Assembly: GCA_021268355.1 (NCBI GenBank)
Contig: JAJETY010000002.1
Coordinates: forward strand, 1-61,363
DNA length: 61,363 bases
Direction: 5' to 3'
Origin: Candidatus Nitrosopumilus sp.
GTDB lineage: Archaea; Thermoproteota; Nitrososphaeria; Nitrososphaerales; Nitrosopumilaceae
The stretch's first letter is position 1. The number at the start of each line of letters is the position of its first letter. A program made the position numbers and the translations under genes. Positions 1 to 8,494 of the stretch are shown in pieces. The notes under the pieces are model-generated. The model searched no databases, was not told where the DNA came from, and worked only from the letters and a program-made list of their open reading frames with translations.

Positions 1-561
1 GTAAAAAAACCAGTTACTCTGAAAATTCGTTCTGGAGTAACAGAAGCCAGCAAATTCCTTTTCAAAGACATTGCAGAAATTGCAGAGGATGAAGGGATAC
101 AAATGATAACTTTTCATCCTAGAACTGTCAGTCAGGGATATTCTGGAAATGCCGATTGGAAATTGATCAAAGAACTAAAGGAAATTTCCAATATTCCTAT
201 TGTTGGAAATGGAGATATCACTAAACCTGAAGATGCTAAAATTATGCTTGATGAGACAAACTGTGACTATGTTATGATTGGTCGTGGTGCTATGGGAAAT
301 CCATTTTTGTTTGAACAGATTAATGATTATCTTAAGACAAATTCCTACAAAGAATATTCTTTCAAAGATAGATTGGACTCTTTTTTTGATTATCTTCATC
401 TCACAAATCAATACAAAATCAAATTTGCTAACATCAAAAGCCAAGCAATGAGATTTACAAAAGGATTGAAAGGGGGTTCTAAACTCCGTTCTAAAATTAC
501 ATTCTCAAAAAACCCCGAAGAACTAGAAAAAATAATGCATGAAGCATATTCTATGTCTTGA
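1..561 (+). CDS. dus: tRNA-dihydrouridine synthase, 3' part (5' end outside window)
   Basis: The reading frame is open from the first base, so the gene begins before the window; about 186 C-terminal residues are visible. Dus enzymes are flavoproteins that reduce uridine to dihydrouridine in the D-loop of tRNA. The visible part has the end of the TIM barrel: KIRSG, then HPRTVSQGYSG with NADW, then VGNGDI and MIGRGAMGNP, which form the FMN-phosphate site in this family. A helical tRNA-binding tail follows, with a basic stretch near KGLKGGSKLRSK. The catalytic Cys region lies upstream and cannot be checked. Family assignment is firm; which uridine is modified cannot be told. Confidence 0.9.
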   Translation, partial: VKKPVTLKIRSGVTEASKFLFKDIAEIAEDEGIQMITFHPRTVSQGYSGNADWKLIKELKEISNIPIVGNGDITKPEDAKIMLDETNCDYVMIGRGAMGNPFLFEQINDYLKTNSYKEYSFKDRLDSFFDYLHLTNQYKIKFANIKSQAMRFTKGLKGGSKLRSKITFSKNPEELEKIMHEAYSMS

Positions 562-697
562 ATTTACTTTCAAAAATTATTATTTCCTTAACATCTGTAA
601 ATTGTTTTACTAAAATAATCTTGAATTTTTAACTGAATTAGATTATTCTTATATATTTCAGGATGGTATTTTAATTATGAACGGAGTTAAATCATAA

Positions 698-937
698 TTG
701 GCAACAGCTTATGTTCTCATAAACTGTGAGCTAGGTTCAGAAGAGAATGTCATCTCTGAATTAAAATCTATTGAAGGTGTTGTTGAAGTACATGGCACAT
801 TTGGGGCATATGACATTTTGGCAAAAGTTGAGTCAGATCAAGTGGAATCTTTGCGTGAAACAATTACTTGGAAGATAAGGAAAATCCCAAAAATCAGATC
901 AACATTGACCTTGATGGGAATTGAAGGACAGGAATAG
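698..937 (+). CDS. stand-alone Lrp/AsnC effector (RAM) domain protein, copy 1
   Basis: A 79-residue protein made only of the alpha/beta ligand-binding domain found at the C-terminus of Lrp/AsnC regulators (HGTFGAYDIL, then a closing LTLMGIEGQ). It has no DNA-binding helix-turn-helix. Such domains form dimers and octamers and bind amino acids; alone they may act as small-molecule sensors or partners of full-length Lrp proteins. The start is TTG at 698, supported by the paralogue at 31396, which starts with ATG at the same residue. The two copies are about 85% identical, differing at about 12 of 79 positions. The following sequence is a convergent gap before the P-II gene. Confidence 0.85.
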   Translation: MATAYVLINCELGSEENVISELKSIEGVVEVHGTFGAYDILAKVESDQVESLRETITWKIRKIPKIRSTLTLMGIEGQE

Positions 938-1017
938 TTCTAAATCCTCTGCTTTTATACTTAGATTGTAATACTATTACATCCCTTCAAAAAACATGTC
1001 CTCCAAAAGGATACCTC

Positions 1018-1041
1018 CTGAGAGGAGATATTTCCTCTCAG
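1018..1041. terminator. perfect hairpin in the convergent gap between the RAM gene and glnK
   Basis: CTGAGAGGA (1018-1026) pairs perfectly with TCCTCTCAG (1033-1041) across a six-base loop that can close by two further pairs. It lies between convergent genes ending at 937 and 1089. It may end transcription or be part of a small RNA; a TATA-like TTTTATACTTAG precedes it around 953. A 17-codon ORF (996-1049) spans the hairpin but has no recognisable product. Confidence 0.4.
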
Positions 1042-1088
1042 CAGCTTAATTTCTAAAACACATGAACAATTTTAATAAAATAAAATGA

Positions 1089-1430
1089 TTAGAGGGCTTC
1101 AGAACCCGTCTTTTTAGATGCGATATTTAGGGCACTATCTATGGTGGATACTGTGATAATTCCATCTCCACCATGACCTGTAAAAGCTGCATCAGCAATT
1201 GCTGAAGTTACCTTTTCTAAATTTGCGTCATCTACTATTGTTACTATTGTTGCAACTTTGTTAAATTCTGCAGTGAATGAACCTGTACCTCTTCCTGATC
1301 TGATCTCTTGTCTTTTTCCAGAACCCCTACCTTTTCCTTCATAGATGGTATATCCTCCAACATGATCTTTTATTGCATCAGAAACAGCACCTGCTTTATC
1401 TGCTTGAACAGTTGCCTCAACTCGTTTCAT
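1089..1430 (-). CDS. P-II family nitrogen regulatory protein
   Basis: 113 residues with the P-II (GlnB/GlnK) fold: a KRVEA first strand, a Gly/Arg-rich T-loop region around residues 34-56, and the B-loop signature TGHGGDGII near residue 90. P-II trimers bind ATP/ADP and 2-oxoglutarate and report nitrogen and energy status to transporters and enzymes. The T-loop lacks the tyrosine uridylylated in bacterial GlnB; Ser-Phe stands at about that place, so signalling by uridylylation is unlikely. No ammonium transporter gene is next to it here, so it is not a classical amtB-glnK pair. In an ammonia oxidiser the regulated target is unknown. Confidence 0.85.
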   Translation of the reverse strand: MKRVEATVQADKAGAVSDAIKDHVGGYTIYEGKGRGSGKRQEIRSGRGTGSFTAEFNKVATIVTIVDDANLEKVTSAIADAAFTGHGGDGIITVSTIDSALNIASKKTGSEAL

Positions 1431-1532
1431 TTTTTTTGATTTTCTACTATTGTTTAAAAAAGATTATATGTAATTTTTACAATTTTATGATACATTATAG
1501 GTTATTTCATAATCCTCTGAGCTTTTTAGTAT

Positions 1533-1727
1533 ATGAAATACATGAAAATTATGAAAAGTGATGAAAAAAGATCTCACAGACTGAACTATCTTCTAAAATT
1601 CTATTTGAGTAATCCTCAAGAAAATGCCCTTTATCAGAGGGCAAAACAGATGGGTGTATCTGATTCTACTGCAAAAGATTACATCAGAACTGTCATTATT
1701 CAGGCACAGAAGATTTATTCTCAATAA
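1533..1727 (+). CDS. small hypothetical protein with a helix-turn-helix-like segment
   Basis: A 64-residue basic protein; ATGs at residues 5 and 7 are alternative starts. The C-terminal two thirds read like an HTH: ALYQRAKQMGVSDSTAKDYI has the spacing of a helix, a turn at GVS and a recognition helix. It may be a small DNA-binding regulator. It is divergent from the P-II gene with about 100 bp between them. I do not recognise the family. Confidence 0.5.
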   Translation: MKYMKIMKSDEKRSHRLNYLLKFYLSNPQENALYQRAKQMGVSDSTAKDYIRTVIIQAQKIYSQ

Positions 1728-1815
1728 CCTCAAATCCTATTTTTTAGATATGAACGGAATCATTCGAAATCTTAAACAAGGAATTCATAAATAATCAAAA
1801 TAGGAGAAATTATTC

Positions 1816-2520
1816 GTGAATGATGATCTACTTGATGATGTAAAGGCTCTTTTAGAAAAGGATTTTGGCGATGATAGAATTTTAAAACAAATTCGACGTG
1901 CATGTGAAAATAATGAAGTAATTAGTAATTTTGAGAGAAATTATGTTAGAAAATTAGCAGAAAAACATCTTGGACGGAGACCTGAAACACCCATTCCTGC
2001 TGAAAAGCCAATTGTACCGGATGTTGAAATACCTAAAACTTTATCTATTCAAAACACTACTCAAAAAATTCAGACAATTAGAAAAGAACCAACTAGAATT
2101 TCTTCCGGGTCACGTAAAAATTCAAAAGTGATGATAGGTGGTGGCGCTATAGCATTGGCAGTAATTATTGCAATTGCTGTATCTTTTAGCGGAACCTCAA
2201 ATATGACTCCTGACACTATAAAGAATCCAACTGAAACTGTTACTGAATCACTAATGATCAAGACCGACTTTGCATCTTATAACAAAAAGGATATCATTTC
2301 CATTAATGGAATTTCAGATACAAGTGGATTCGTAAATCTAACCATAGAAAATCAAAAAGGTGAACTTGTTTGGGCAGAACAAATATCTCTGAAGAAAGAT
2401 GGACGATACTCTACACTTGCAATTGCTGGTGGTCCTGGATGGGAAAATTCTGGCACCTACACCATCAAAGTAGATAATGGTCAAGAAACAAAATCTAGTA
2501 CATTTTCATTTACTGCATAA
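1816..2520 (+). CDS. membrane-anchored protein with extracellular Ig-like domain
   Basis: 234 residues from a GTG start. Residues 1-55 are a charged, probably helical cytoplasmic domain (LLDDVKALLEKDFGDD). A basic linker leads to a single membrane segment at about residues 112-132 (MIGGGAIALAVIIAIAVSF). The last 90 residues look like a beta-sandwich exposed outside the cell (SYNKKDIISINGISDTSG). Such carbohydrate-binding-like or Ig-like domains are common in archaeal surface proteins, so a role at the cell envelope is inferred. Its end overlaps the convergent gene at 2510-3094 by 11 bp. Confidence 0.65.
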   Translation: MNDDLLDDVKALLEKDFGDDRILKQIRRACENNEVISNFERNYVRKLAEKHLGRRPETPIPAEKPIVPDVEIPKTLSIQNTTQKIQTIRKEPTRISSGSRKNSKVMIGGGAIALAVIIAIAVSFSGTSNMTPDTIKNPTETVTESLMIKTDFASYNKKDIISINGISDTSGFVNLTIENQKGELVWAEQISLKKDGRYSTLAIAGGPGWENSGTYTIKVDNGQETKSSTFSFTA

Positions 2521-3094
2521 CTCTATCAAATTCCTTCCAATGTGAATCAATAATATCTCTTAATTTCTCTACACTTACCTCTTCCATGTATTCTCGAAAA
2601 ACTATGAACTTGTTTTGTCTACTTGGTTCATCTCCGTAAATGTCGCTAGTATTTTTTGGAATAACATTTGATTTCCAATGATTCATCTCAAATATCCATA
2701 TTTTTGCATCTGGATTTGAAAAATCAATGTCATCACATCCTACAATGTACAAATAACATTTTGCAGACAGGTTTAGTTTTTCATGCAACTTTTCATAGGC
2801 AATCATCTGACCTTTTGCAATGTTTATCTTATCATTATGAAACCCTTTGAACTCTAGAATTACAAATCCTCCTTTGTGCTCAATTAACCAATCGATATCC
2901 GTGCCTCCAGAGGCTATCATTCCATGTACTATGAGGTCTCCCAGAACCTCTCTTCCACGGGTAAATTCTGACTCATCAAAAATTTGATACTTTGCTTTTT
3001 GACTTTTACGAATCACTTGAGGCTTGTGGTTATTTTGTATTTTTTCATTTTTGTCATAAATTGTATCAATCAAATCACTAGTTTCATTGACCAT
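2510..3094 (-). CDS. putative PD-(D/E)XK nuclease-like protein
   Basis: 194 residues. The middle holds GGTDIDWLIEHKGGFVILEFK: an aspartate, then a strand ending in E-F-K, which fits the D...ExK metal-binding core of the PD-(D/E)XK nuclease superfamily. In other members this core cuts DNA or RNA. The rest has no recognised domain, so substrate and biology are unknown; defence or repair are the usual settings for such genes. The catalytic claim is inferred from the motif only. The start at 3094 is an ATG. Confidence 0.5.
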   Translation of the reverse strand: MVNETSDLIDTIYDKNEKIQNNHKPQVIRKSQKAKYQIFDESEFTRGREVLGDLIVHGMIASGGTDIDWLIEHKGGFVILEFKGFHNDKINIAKGQMIAYEKLHEKLNLSAKCYLYIVGCDDIDFSNPDAKIWIFEMNHWKSNVIPKNTSDIYGDEPSRQNKFIVFREYMEEVSVEKLRDIIDSHWKEFDRVMQ

Positions 3095-3166
3095 TAAATT
3101 CTTGAATCAAAAACCCAATGATAAGAGAGTTTGTAAAATATAGTAAAGTTATTCTATTTTTCTGAC

Positions 3167-3388
3167 TTATCTGCAGAAAAATTCTCCACCTGCGCCTTTG
3201 TACAAAATAAAATATTCATCAGAATTTTTTCTCTCTTTTTTTGCATTTAATGCATCTTGATACATTTCAAAATGTTCTACAAGATACAATTGATTCCCAA
3301 TATCTGAAAAATAATCAATCCCAACTAAATTAAATCCGTTATCTGGAGTCAATCCTTCCTTCTCTTTTTGAAAATTATCTACCGACAA
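3167..3388 (-). CDS. hypothetical small protein
   Basis: 73 residues from a TTG start at 3388. No signal peptide or membrane segment; no known motif. Aromatic and charged residues are mixed through the chain (IDYFSDIGNQLYLVEHFEMY). It sits 17 bp downstream of the TBP gene on the same strand and may be co-transcribed with it. I do not recognise it. Confidence 0.5.
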   Translation of the reverse strand: MSVDNFQKEKEGLTPDNGFNLVGIDYFSDIGNQLYLVEHFEMYQDALNAKKERKNSDEYFILYKGAGGEFFCR

Positions 3389-3405
3389 TCTTAATTTCGT
3401 TATGT

Positions 3406-3969
3406 CTATTGATCATAGATCATTAGATTTTTTTCTTCTAGAACTGAATGAAGATTGTGAACAGAACGATACACATCTGATTCTTTCTTAGCACCAGTAC
3501 ATACTAACTTGCCTGATGCAAATAACAATATGACTGTTTTTGGATCAAGCATTCTGTGAATGAGTCCTGGAAATTGTTCAGGTTCATACATACTTCTAGG
3601 GAGTGTTCTTGCTGCTTTCTCCAAATGTATTTTTCCGCCTAAGTTGATTGCAGCAACAATATTTTGAACAGTTATCACTGCATCATTTTTTATTTTGATT
3701 TTTCCTTTTCTAAGTTTTTGAACAACAGTGTTTACAGCTTTAATTGCCATTTCCTCTGATTTAGCACCTGTGCAAACCATCTTTCCAGTTCTAAAAATCA
3801 GAGTTGCCGTTCTTGGACTGCTTAATCTAAAAACTAATCCTGGAAATTGTTCTGGGTGATATTCTGTATCTGGAAACTTTTCTGTGATTTCATTTAGGTC
3901 TATTTTTTGATCAACTGATGCGGAGGCAACAACATTTTCCACACTCACAATAGGCTTTGTTTGAGGCAT
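3406..3969 (-). CDS. tbp: TATA-box-binding protein
   Basis: 187 residues forming the two direct repeats of the TBP saddle. Repeat 1 carries YHPEQFPGLVFRL...ATLIFRTGKMVCTGAKS and repeat 2 carries YEPEQFPGLIHRM...ILLFASGKLVCTGAK. The phenylalanines that wedge into the TATA minor groove are within these stretches. It recruits TFB and RNA polymerase to archaeal promoters such as those noted elsewhere in this window. Full length for the family. An ATG start at 3969 is followed by MPQTKPIVSVENVVAS. Confidence 0.97.
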   Translation of the reverse strand: MPQTKPIVSVENVVASASVDQKIDLNEITEKFPDTEYHPEQFPGLVFRLSSPRTATLIFRTGKMVCTGAKSEEMAIKAVNTVVQKLRKGKIKIKNDAVITVQNIVAAINLGGKIHLEKAARTLPRSMYEPEQFPGLIHRMLDPKTVILLFASGKLVCTGAKKESDVYRSVHNLHSVLEEKNLMIYDQ

Positions 3970-4032
3970 AACGTCGGACTTTAAATACGCCCTTTATATA
4001 TACTAGTCAAATCTTTTGGAAACATTTGTGAC

Positions 4033-4488
4033 TTAATGGTGACCAATCCACTGGTATCTGTATTCTTCATCAATAATGTCTGTTACAATTTCTCTGTTCT
4101 TGATCTTTGTTTTTGGAAGTTCAACTTCAAATAATCCTAATTGTCCCTTGTAAGGAATTGGAATTCTAAGTGATTTTGCATTTTTTAGTAAAAACCCATA
4201 TGTTTTTTCTTGAAAATTTCTTGATGCAAAATGAAATTTTTGATCTGACTGTAGTTGTTTTGGCGAATCATATTTTTTAACATCGTAAATTTCGACTTTG
4301 CCAACAATTGCACCTATTACAAATTTTTTATCAATCTTTAATCTCTTGGCATCTTCTTTTCTAATTTTTAGTGGTGCATGAATCAATAGCTCTCCACGAT
4401 AATTTGTATTCCATTTGCGTAATTCAATTGTTTTTTTCCCTAAAATTATCAGATCAGCAAATGGTTGTGATACTGAAAGGCATTTCAA
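4033..4488 (-). CDS. ASCH domain protein
   Basis: 151 residues beginning MKCLSVSQPFADLIILGKK, the typical opening of ASCH domains, which are small beta-barrels related to PUA that bind RNA or nucleosides. The motif GKKTIELRKWNTNYRGELLIHAP fits the family's conserved core, including the ExR-type residues seen in RNA-binding and N4-acetylcytidine amidohydrolase members. It follows the PLP-enzyme gene by one base on the same strand, so the two are probably co-transcribed. The precise substrate is unknown. Confidence 0.8.
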   Translation of the reverse strand: MKCLSVSQPFADLIILGKKTIELRKWNTNYRGELLIHAPLKIRKEDAKRLKIDKKFVIGAIVGKVEIYDVKKYDSPKQLQSDQKFHFASRNFQEKTYGFLLKNAKSLRIPIPYKGQLGLFEVELPKTKIKNREIVTDIIDEEYRYQWIGHH

Positions 4489-4489
4489 A

Positions 4490-6031
4490 TTATTCTCTAG
4501 CTACCTGAATGTACTCGCCAGGATTTTTTCCTCTCCCTTCAGGTAAATTTGTTATTCCACCATTCAAACTCTGGGTAACTATTCCTTTGCTTGCCAGTAC
4601 TTGTGCAGTCATTAATGATGTGTTTCCTGCCATACAAATTAACAATGATTTTCCTTTGGAACCTTGCAATTCTTTGTTTAATTCTTCAGGAACTTGCTGT
4701 GTTGATAAAAGATTGTTAATAGTGGATGCTTTTGGCACAGTAATTTTTGATTTGTCGACACCAAGTGATTTTGCAATCATTTCTATTCCTTCATCTTTTG
4801 GTGTGTATTGTGTATGAACCCAAATAATATTGTCATAATCACCTGCAACAGCTGCTGCATCTTCCAGTGATACTCTCATTGGAATATTGCTTTTTCCAAT
4901 CATCTCAAAGTTCTTTCTATATTTTCCAATACCATCACAAATCATTACCACTGCCTTTTTGATTTCACCTTTGTATGCCATCTCTAGTGCTGCAAACAAT
5001 TCTAATGCACTGCTCTCACCAATGTCGTGTCCCTTGTCAACCATATACTTTAGAATTAATTTTGCGTTTTCAAAATCAATCTCGTGTTCTGTATATGATT
5101 CAGGATTGTATAATGTCAATCCTTCTGCCTTTGATTTTGTTCTAATTCCTGCAACATCTTGGCCAAGTGGGGGAAATACTACGTGAACTGGCTTTTTGTT
5201 GTATTTTTCATACATGTATTTGCTCAAGCCCCCTGATGTACCACCTGTTCCAAATGAACAATACAATGCATAATCTTCTAATGAATCGCCTAGATCGTGT
5301 AATTGTTGATCAATTTCAGGAGCAGTTACTGTATTGTGAATGTCAATGTTTAATTCATTATCATATTGTTTTGGACAAAATAGATCATAAATCTCTGCAA
5401 GGAATCTAGCCAAGTTAATGATGTCTTGTTTTGCTAACAATGCTTCAATCTCAGCTAGATTATTGTCAAAGATTTGAGGATCAAAGCCCATCTCAGTTAA
5501 TTGCGAACGAATGTTTGCTGCAGTTGCTTTTGCCGCCATCTCATCGGCTTTGTTTTCCATTCCTGGAGCAGGACAGATATCCATATCTAAATCCATAATT
5601 TTGATATTTTCATTTCGTAGTTCCTTGAATACACCTTCTTGTAATTTTCTTGAAACAAGTGCAACTACAGTAACTCCAAGTTTTGATAATAATCCCAATG
5701 CAATTCCAAAGTTTCCTGATGTGGCTTCAATTACTACTCTTTTTCCATTACATTTTCCTTCTTTGATAGCTTCGTGAATGATGTGTGTTGCTGCTCTAGC
5801 TTTGATAGAACCACTAGGCAATTCTGAATCAAATTTTCCATAAATTTTGAAATCTTTGTCATCAAGATTTAGTTTAAAGACACTTTTTGCACACTCTTTC
5901 AAATCTGCAGTTAGATTAACTAGCGGTGTTGGATTAACAATTTTGTCACCTTCTAAATGTGGAATCTTACTCCATATCTCATGCTCAAATTTTTCTAGCA
6001 GTGCAGGGTTGTAATCTTGTGTTTCTGACAA
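4490..6031 (-). CDS. PLP-dependent cysteine-synthase-like enzyme fused to a rhodanese-like domain
   Basis: 513 residues, start TTG at 6031. Residues about 30-390 are a fold-type II PLP enzyme: SGSIKARAA carries the Schiff-base lysine, EATSGNFGIALG is the substrate loop, and GTGGTSGG binds the cofactor phosphate. This resembles cysteine synthase or cystathionine beta-synthase, but a long insert (about residues 150-235) is unusual. The last 110 residues look like rhodanese: CMAGNTSLMTAQVLASKGI has the Cys-x-x-Gly-x-x-Ser active-site loop and NGGITNL follows. A sulfur-handling role is inferred: making a sulfur amino acid or persulfide in one chain. Exact donor and acceptor cannot be told from sequence. 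Confidence 0.75.
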   Translation of the reverse strand: MSETQDYNPALLEKFEHEIWSKIPHLEGDKIVNPTPLVNLTADLKECAKSVFKLNLDDKDFKIYGKFDSELPSGSIKARAATHIIHEAIKEGKCNGKRVVIEATSGNFGIALGLLSKLGVTVVALVSRKLQEGVFKELRNENIKIMDLDMDICPAPGMENKADEMAAKATAANIRSQLTEMGFDPQIFDNNLAEIEALLAKQDIINLARFLAEIYDLFCPKQYDNELNIDIHNTVTAPEIDQQLHDLGDSLEDYALYCSFGTGGTSGGLSKYMYEKYNKKPVHVVFPPLGQDVAGIRTKSKAEGLTLYNPESYTEHEIDFENAKLILKYMVDKGHDIGESSALELFAALEMAYKGEIKKAVVMICDGIGKYRKNFEMIGKSNIPMRVSLEDAAAVAGDYDNIIWVHTQYTPKDEGIEMIAKSLGVDKSKITVPKASTINNLLSTQQVPEELNKELQGSKGKSLLICMAGNTSLMTAQVLASKGIVTQSLNGGITNLPEGRGKNPGEYIQVARE

Positions 6032-6096
6032 TTTCTAATTTGGCTAAATTTTTCTCAATAAAATATCTATAGAAAATTAGTTCAGCCTATTTGGAT

Positions 6097-7659
6097 TTAG
6101 ATATCTAAAATTTTAATGACTTTGTTTGGAATATCTCTTAAACGGCTTACTGCCATAGTTTTTTCATAACCCAAGTGCCTTAGATTGTTTGCAATGGTAG
6201 TTGCCCTTACTGTATTAGGTCCAAGACCTAGGGCAACCATGCTTATGCCTAGTCCTTTGAGTGATTTTGTCATATTTCTGACTGCATCAGGGTCTGATGG
6301 TTCTCCGTCAGTCAATGTTAGGAAAATGTTTGGTCTCTTTGACTGTAGGATTGGAAACATCTTGTCATAAACTTCAGCAAGAGGTGTGGAACCGTTTGCA
6401 ACTATTTGTGCTAGTCTCTTTGCAGTGACATTATTCCATTTCATATTGTCTGGCTTTATTGACCAGCAGACTACTGCTCTGTTCTCTGTGCTAAATGCAT
6501 AGACAGCAAATTTTACTTTAAGATATGACAATACTTCACAAAGTGCGAGTGTTGCTTTTTTGTACTCTATTGCATCTGAAGATATGCTAGAGGAGTGATC
6601 CAACAGAATGACAATTTTTGTTTTAATTGATTTTTTGATATCTGTAAAAAATGGCTGATTTCCTTCTATGTAACTTTCTTCATCAAACTCGTCTCCTGAT
6701 CTCAAATGCTGCTCTTTCCAACCTGTTTTCCATTCCTTGAATTTTGTTTTCAAACCGTTTATCAAACTTAAATCATAGATTATTGTCTCGTCTACATTTT
6801 TTGTAGTTGGGATTTGAATTCCAATGGCCTCTGGCATTAGTCCTTTGTTTTCTGTTTTCTTATCTTCATCTAACAAAACATTGTATTCGTCAATTACATC
6901 CTCTCCTCTCAATATTGCTTTAGGATCCACATTACCAAAGTCTCCCTCTTTATTTTTAGAAACTATTTTCAAAACTCTTAACAGTTCTTCTTCAGAAAGT
7001 GGCATCCCTGCTTTCATAAATGGTAACGATACAGGAATCGTTAGGAGGGAATCAATTTCTAGAATCTTGATGATTTCACTGACATTTTTTTCAAGCCACT
7101 CTGTATCGTGGTTTTCTTCTATTGCTTTGTTAACAATTTTTTTTGCAAATGCATCAGCTTGCCTAATCTTTTCAAAATGGGTGGACTGAACCTCTCCTTT
7201 GATTGCACCGAACATGAAATACTGATAGAATGCCTCTACAATCCTTGCTTTTCCGTAAACAGTGTGTAATTGGGGTCTAGCAACAAGCATGTAGGCGTAA
7301 TTAAAGATGATTTCATCATCCATTCCTCTCCAAATCTTTCTTCCTAATTCTTCAACACGTCTGGTCTCCATGGTATTTAGGATAAATCCAAATGCATGAT
7401 CATTGCTTAGAATCTTTTTACAAAACTTTACTCTCATTGCCTCGTACCATAATGAAGTTCTAAACTGTCTGTACTTTTGAAAATCATTTCCAACTCTTTT
7501 TTCTAATGGTGTTAGAATTACCTTATTTTCATTCAATCTTGTTTTTGTTTCAATCTTATCTGAGATTTCCACAACAATGTTGTCTCTTTCAGACCATCGT
7601 CTTACAAGAAATGTGGCAATCTCTACTAATGATTCATTTTGAAGCTTAACAGACTGCAT
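6097..7659 (-). CDS. VWA-domain protein of the MoxR/VWA chaperone type
   Basis: 520 residues. The C-terminal 190 form a von Willebrand A domain: VILLDHSSSIS is a DxSxS MIDAS motif, and LTDGEPSD supplies a later metal ligand. The N-terminal part is helical without a known motif. Proteins like this (NorD, CbbO, CoxE) work with a MoxR-family AAA+ ATPase to insert metals or remodel enzyme complexes. Its partner ATPase gene ends exactly where this gene starts (7659/7660). The client is unknown; a copper or haem enzyme is a guess. Confidence 0.85.
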   Translation of the reverse strand: MQSVKLQNESLVEIATFLVRRWSERDNIVVEISDKIETKTRLNENKVILTPLEKRVGNDFQKYRQFRTSLWYEAMRVKFCKKILSNDHAFGFILNTMETRRVEELGRKIWRGMDDEIIFNYAYMLVARPQLHTVYGKARIVEAFYQYFMFGAIKGEVQSTHFEKIRQADAFAKKIVNKAIEENHDTEWLEKNVSEIIKILEIDSLLTIPVSLPFMKAGMPLSEEELLRVLKIVSKNKEGDFGNVDPKAILRGEDVIDEYNVLLDEDKKTENKGLMPEAIGIQIPTTKNVDETIIYDLSLINGLKTKFKEWKTGWKEQHLRSGDEFDEESYIEGNQPFFTDIKKSIKTKIVILLDHSSSISSDAIEYKKATLALCEVLSYLKVKFAVYAFSTENRAVVCWSIKPDNMKWNNVTAKRLAQIVANGSTPLAEVYDKMFPILQSKRPNIFLTLTDGEPSDPDAVRNMTKSLKGLGISMVALGLGPNTVRATTIANNLRHLGYEKTMAVSRLRDIPNKVIKILDI

Positions 7660-8454
7660 TTAGTTTCCAAACATTGAGGTAATGATGTCACTTACTTTTT
7701 GATATTCTATATCTCCCCACTGTGTGTAAACATTTCCAAAAACGAAATTTGCTGCTTCCTTTGCAACCATTCCTCCATCTAATAATTTTCCAAAAGCAAT
7801 TGTTTCCCTTAAACTTGGAGAGTAAAACAACTCTTCAACTGCTGCTGCTTGTCTTAGTGTATTTGCTAGTTTTATTGCTTGAGATATTTCTGAATCATGT
7901 TCCCCTGAAACATGTTTTTTCACAATTTCCAACTCTACTTCTTCAGGTGGGTACTCTAGTCTGATCCTAACTGGAAATCTGCTTAATAGTTGTGGCGGTA
8001 ATTCTTTTGTCCCACTGTGAGTTAATGGATTGATTGTTGCAATAACAAACCAATTATCTTTTGCCTTTACAACCTCTCCAGTAGATTCCTTTAATGCAAT
8101 TTGTCTTCTGTCATCCAGTGCTTCGTCTAATCTAAGTAAAACATCAGCTTCAGCAGAATTGATTTCATCCAAGTATAACATGCTGCCTTCTCTCATTGAT
8201 TTTATCAAAACTCCTTCATCAAAACTCACGGTTCCATCTGTGAGAGTTTTGGTTCCAATCAGGTGGCTTTCTCTCGTTCTGAGACTAAAATTGATTGATT
8301 CTAGATTAATTCCCTTACTTTTTGCAAAATCTCTGACTAGTGATGTCTTACCTGTTCCTTTTGGTCCTATAATTAACACAAAAAGTCCTGCTTCGTATGC
8401 CTTGCTTAGAATCTGACTCGAACTATTCCAATCTAAATATTGTACTTCTTCCAA
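7660..8454 (-). CDS. MoxR-family AAA+ ATPase
   Basis: 264 residues, start TTG at 8454. Walker A is GPKGTGKTS (about residue 30), Walker B is MLYLDEINSAE, and sensor 1 is WFVIATINPLTHSGTKELPPQ. A Cys-free C-terminal lid follows. Members of the MoxR/NorQ/CbbQ group form hexamers that use ATP to activate or assemble partner enzymes. It is immediately followed by the VWA protein at 6097-7659, the usual partner, so the two form one functional unit. Confidence 0.9.
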   Translation of the reverse strand: MEEVQYLDWNSSSQILSKAYEAGLFVLIIGPKGTGKTSLVRDFAKSKGINLESINFSLRTRESHLIGTKTLTDGTVSFDEGVLIKSMREGSMLYLDEINSAEADVLLRLDEALDDRRQIALKESTGEVVKAKDNWFVIATINPLTHSGTKELPPQLLSRFPVRIRLEYPPEEVELEIVKKHVSGEHDSEISQAIKLANTLRQAAAVEELFYSPSLRETIAFGKLLDGGMVAKEAANFVFGNVYTQWGDIEYQKVSDIITSMFGN

Positions 8455-8494
8455 AGTATGTTTTGATGATTTTCAACAATATTTATTGTTAGAT

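Noticed and set aside
5167-5786. Plus-strand frames opposite the PLP-rhodanese gene
   Set aside because: Shadows of a well supported gene with low-complexity products.
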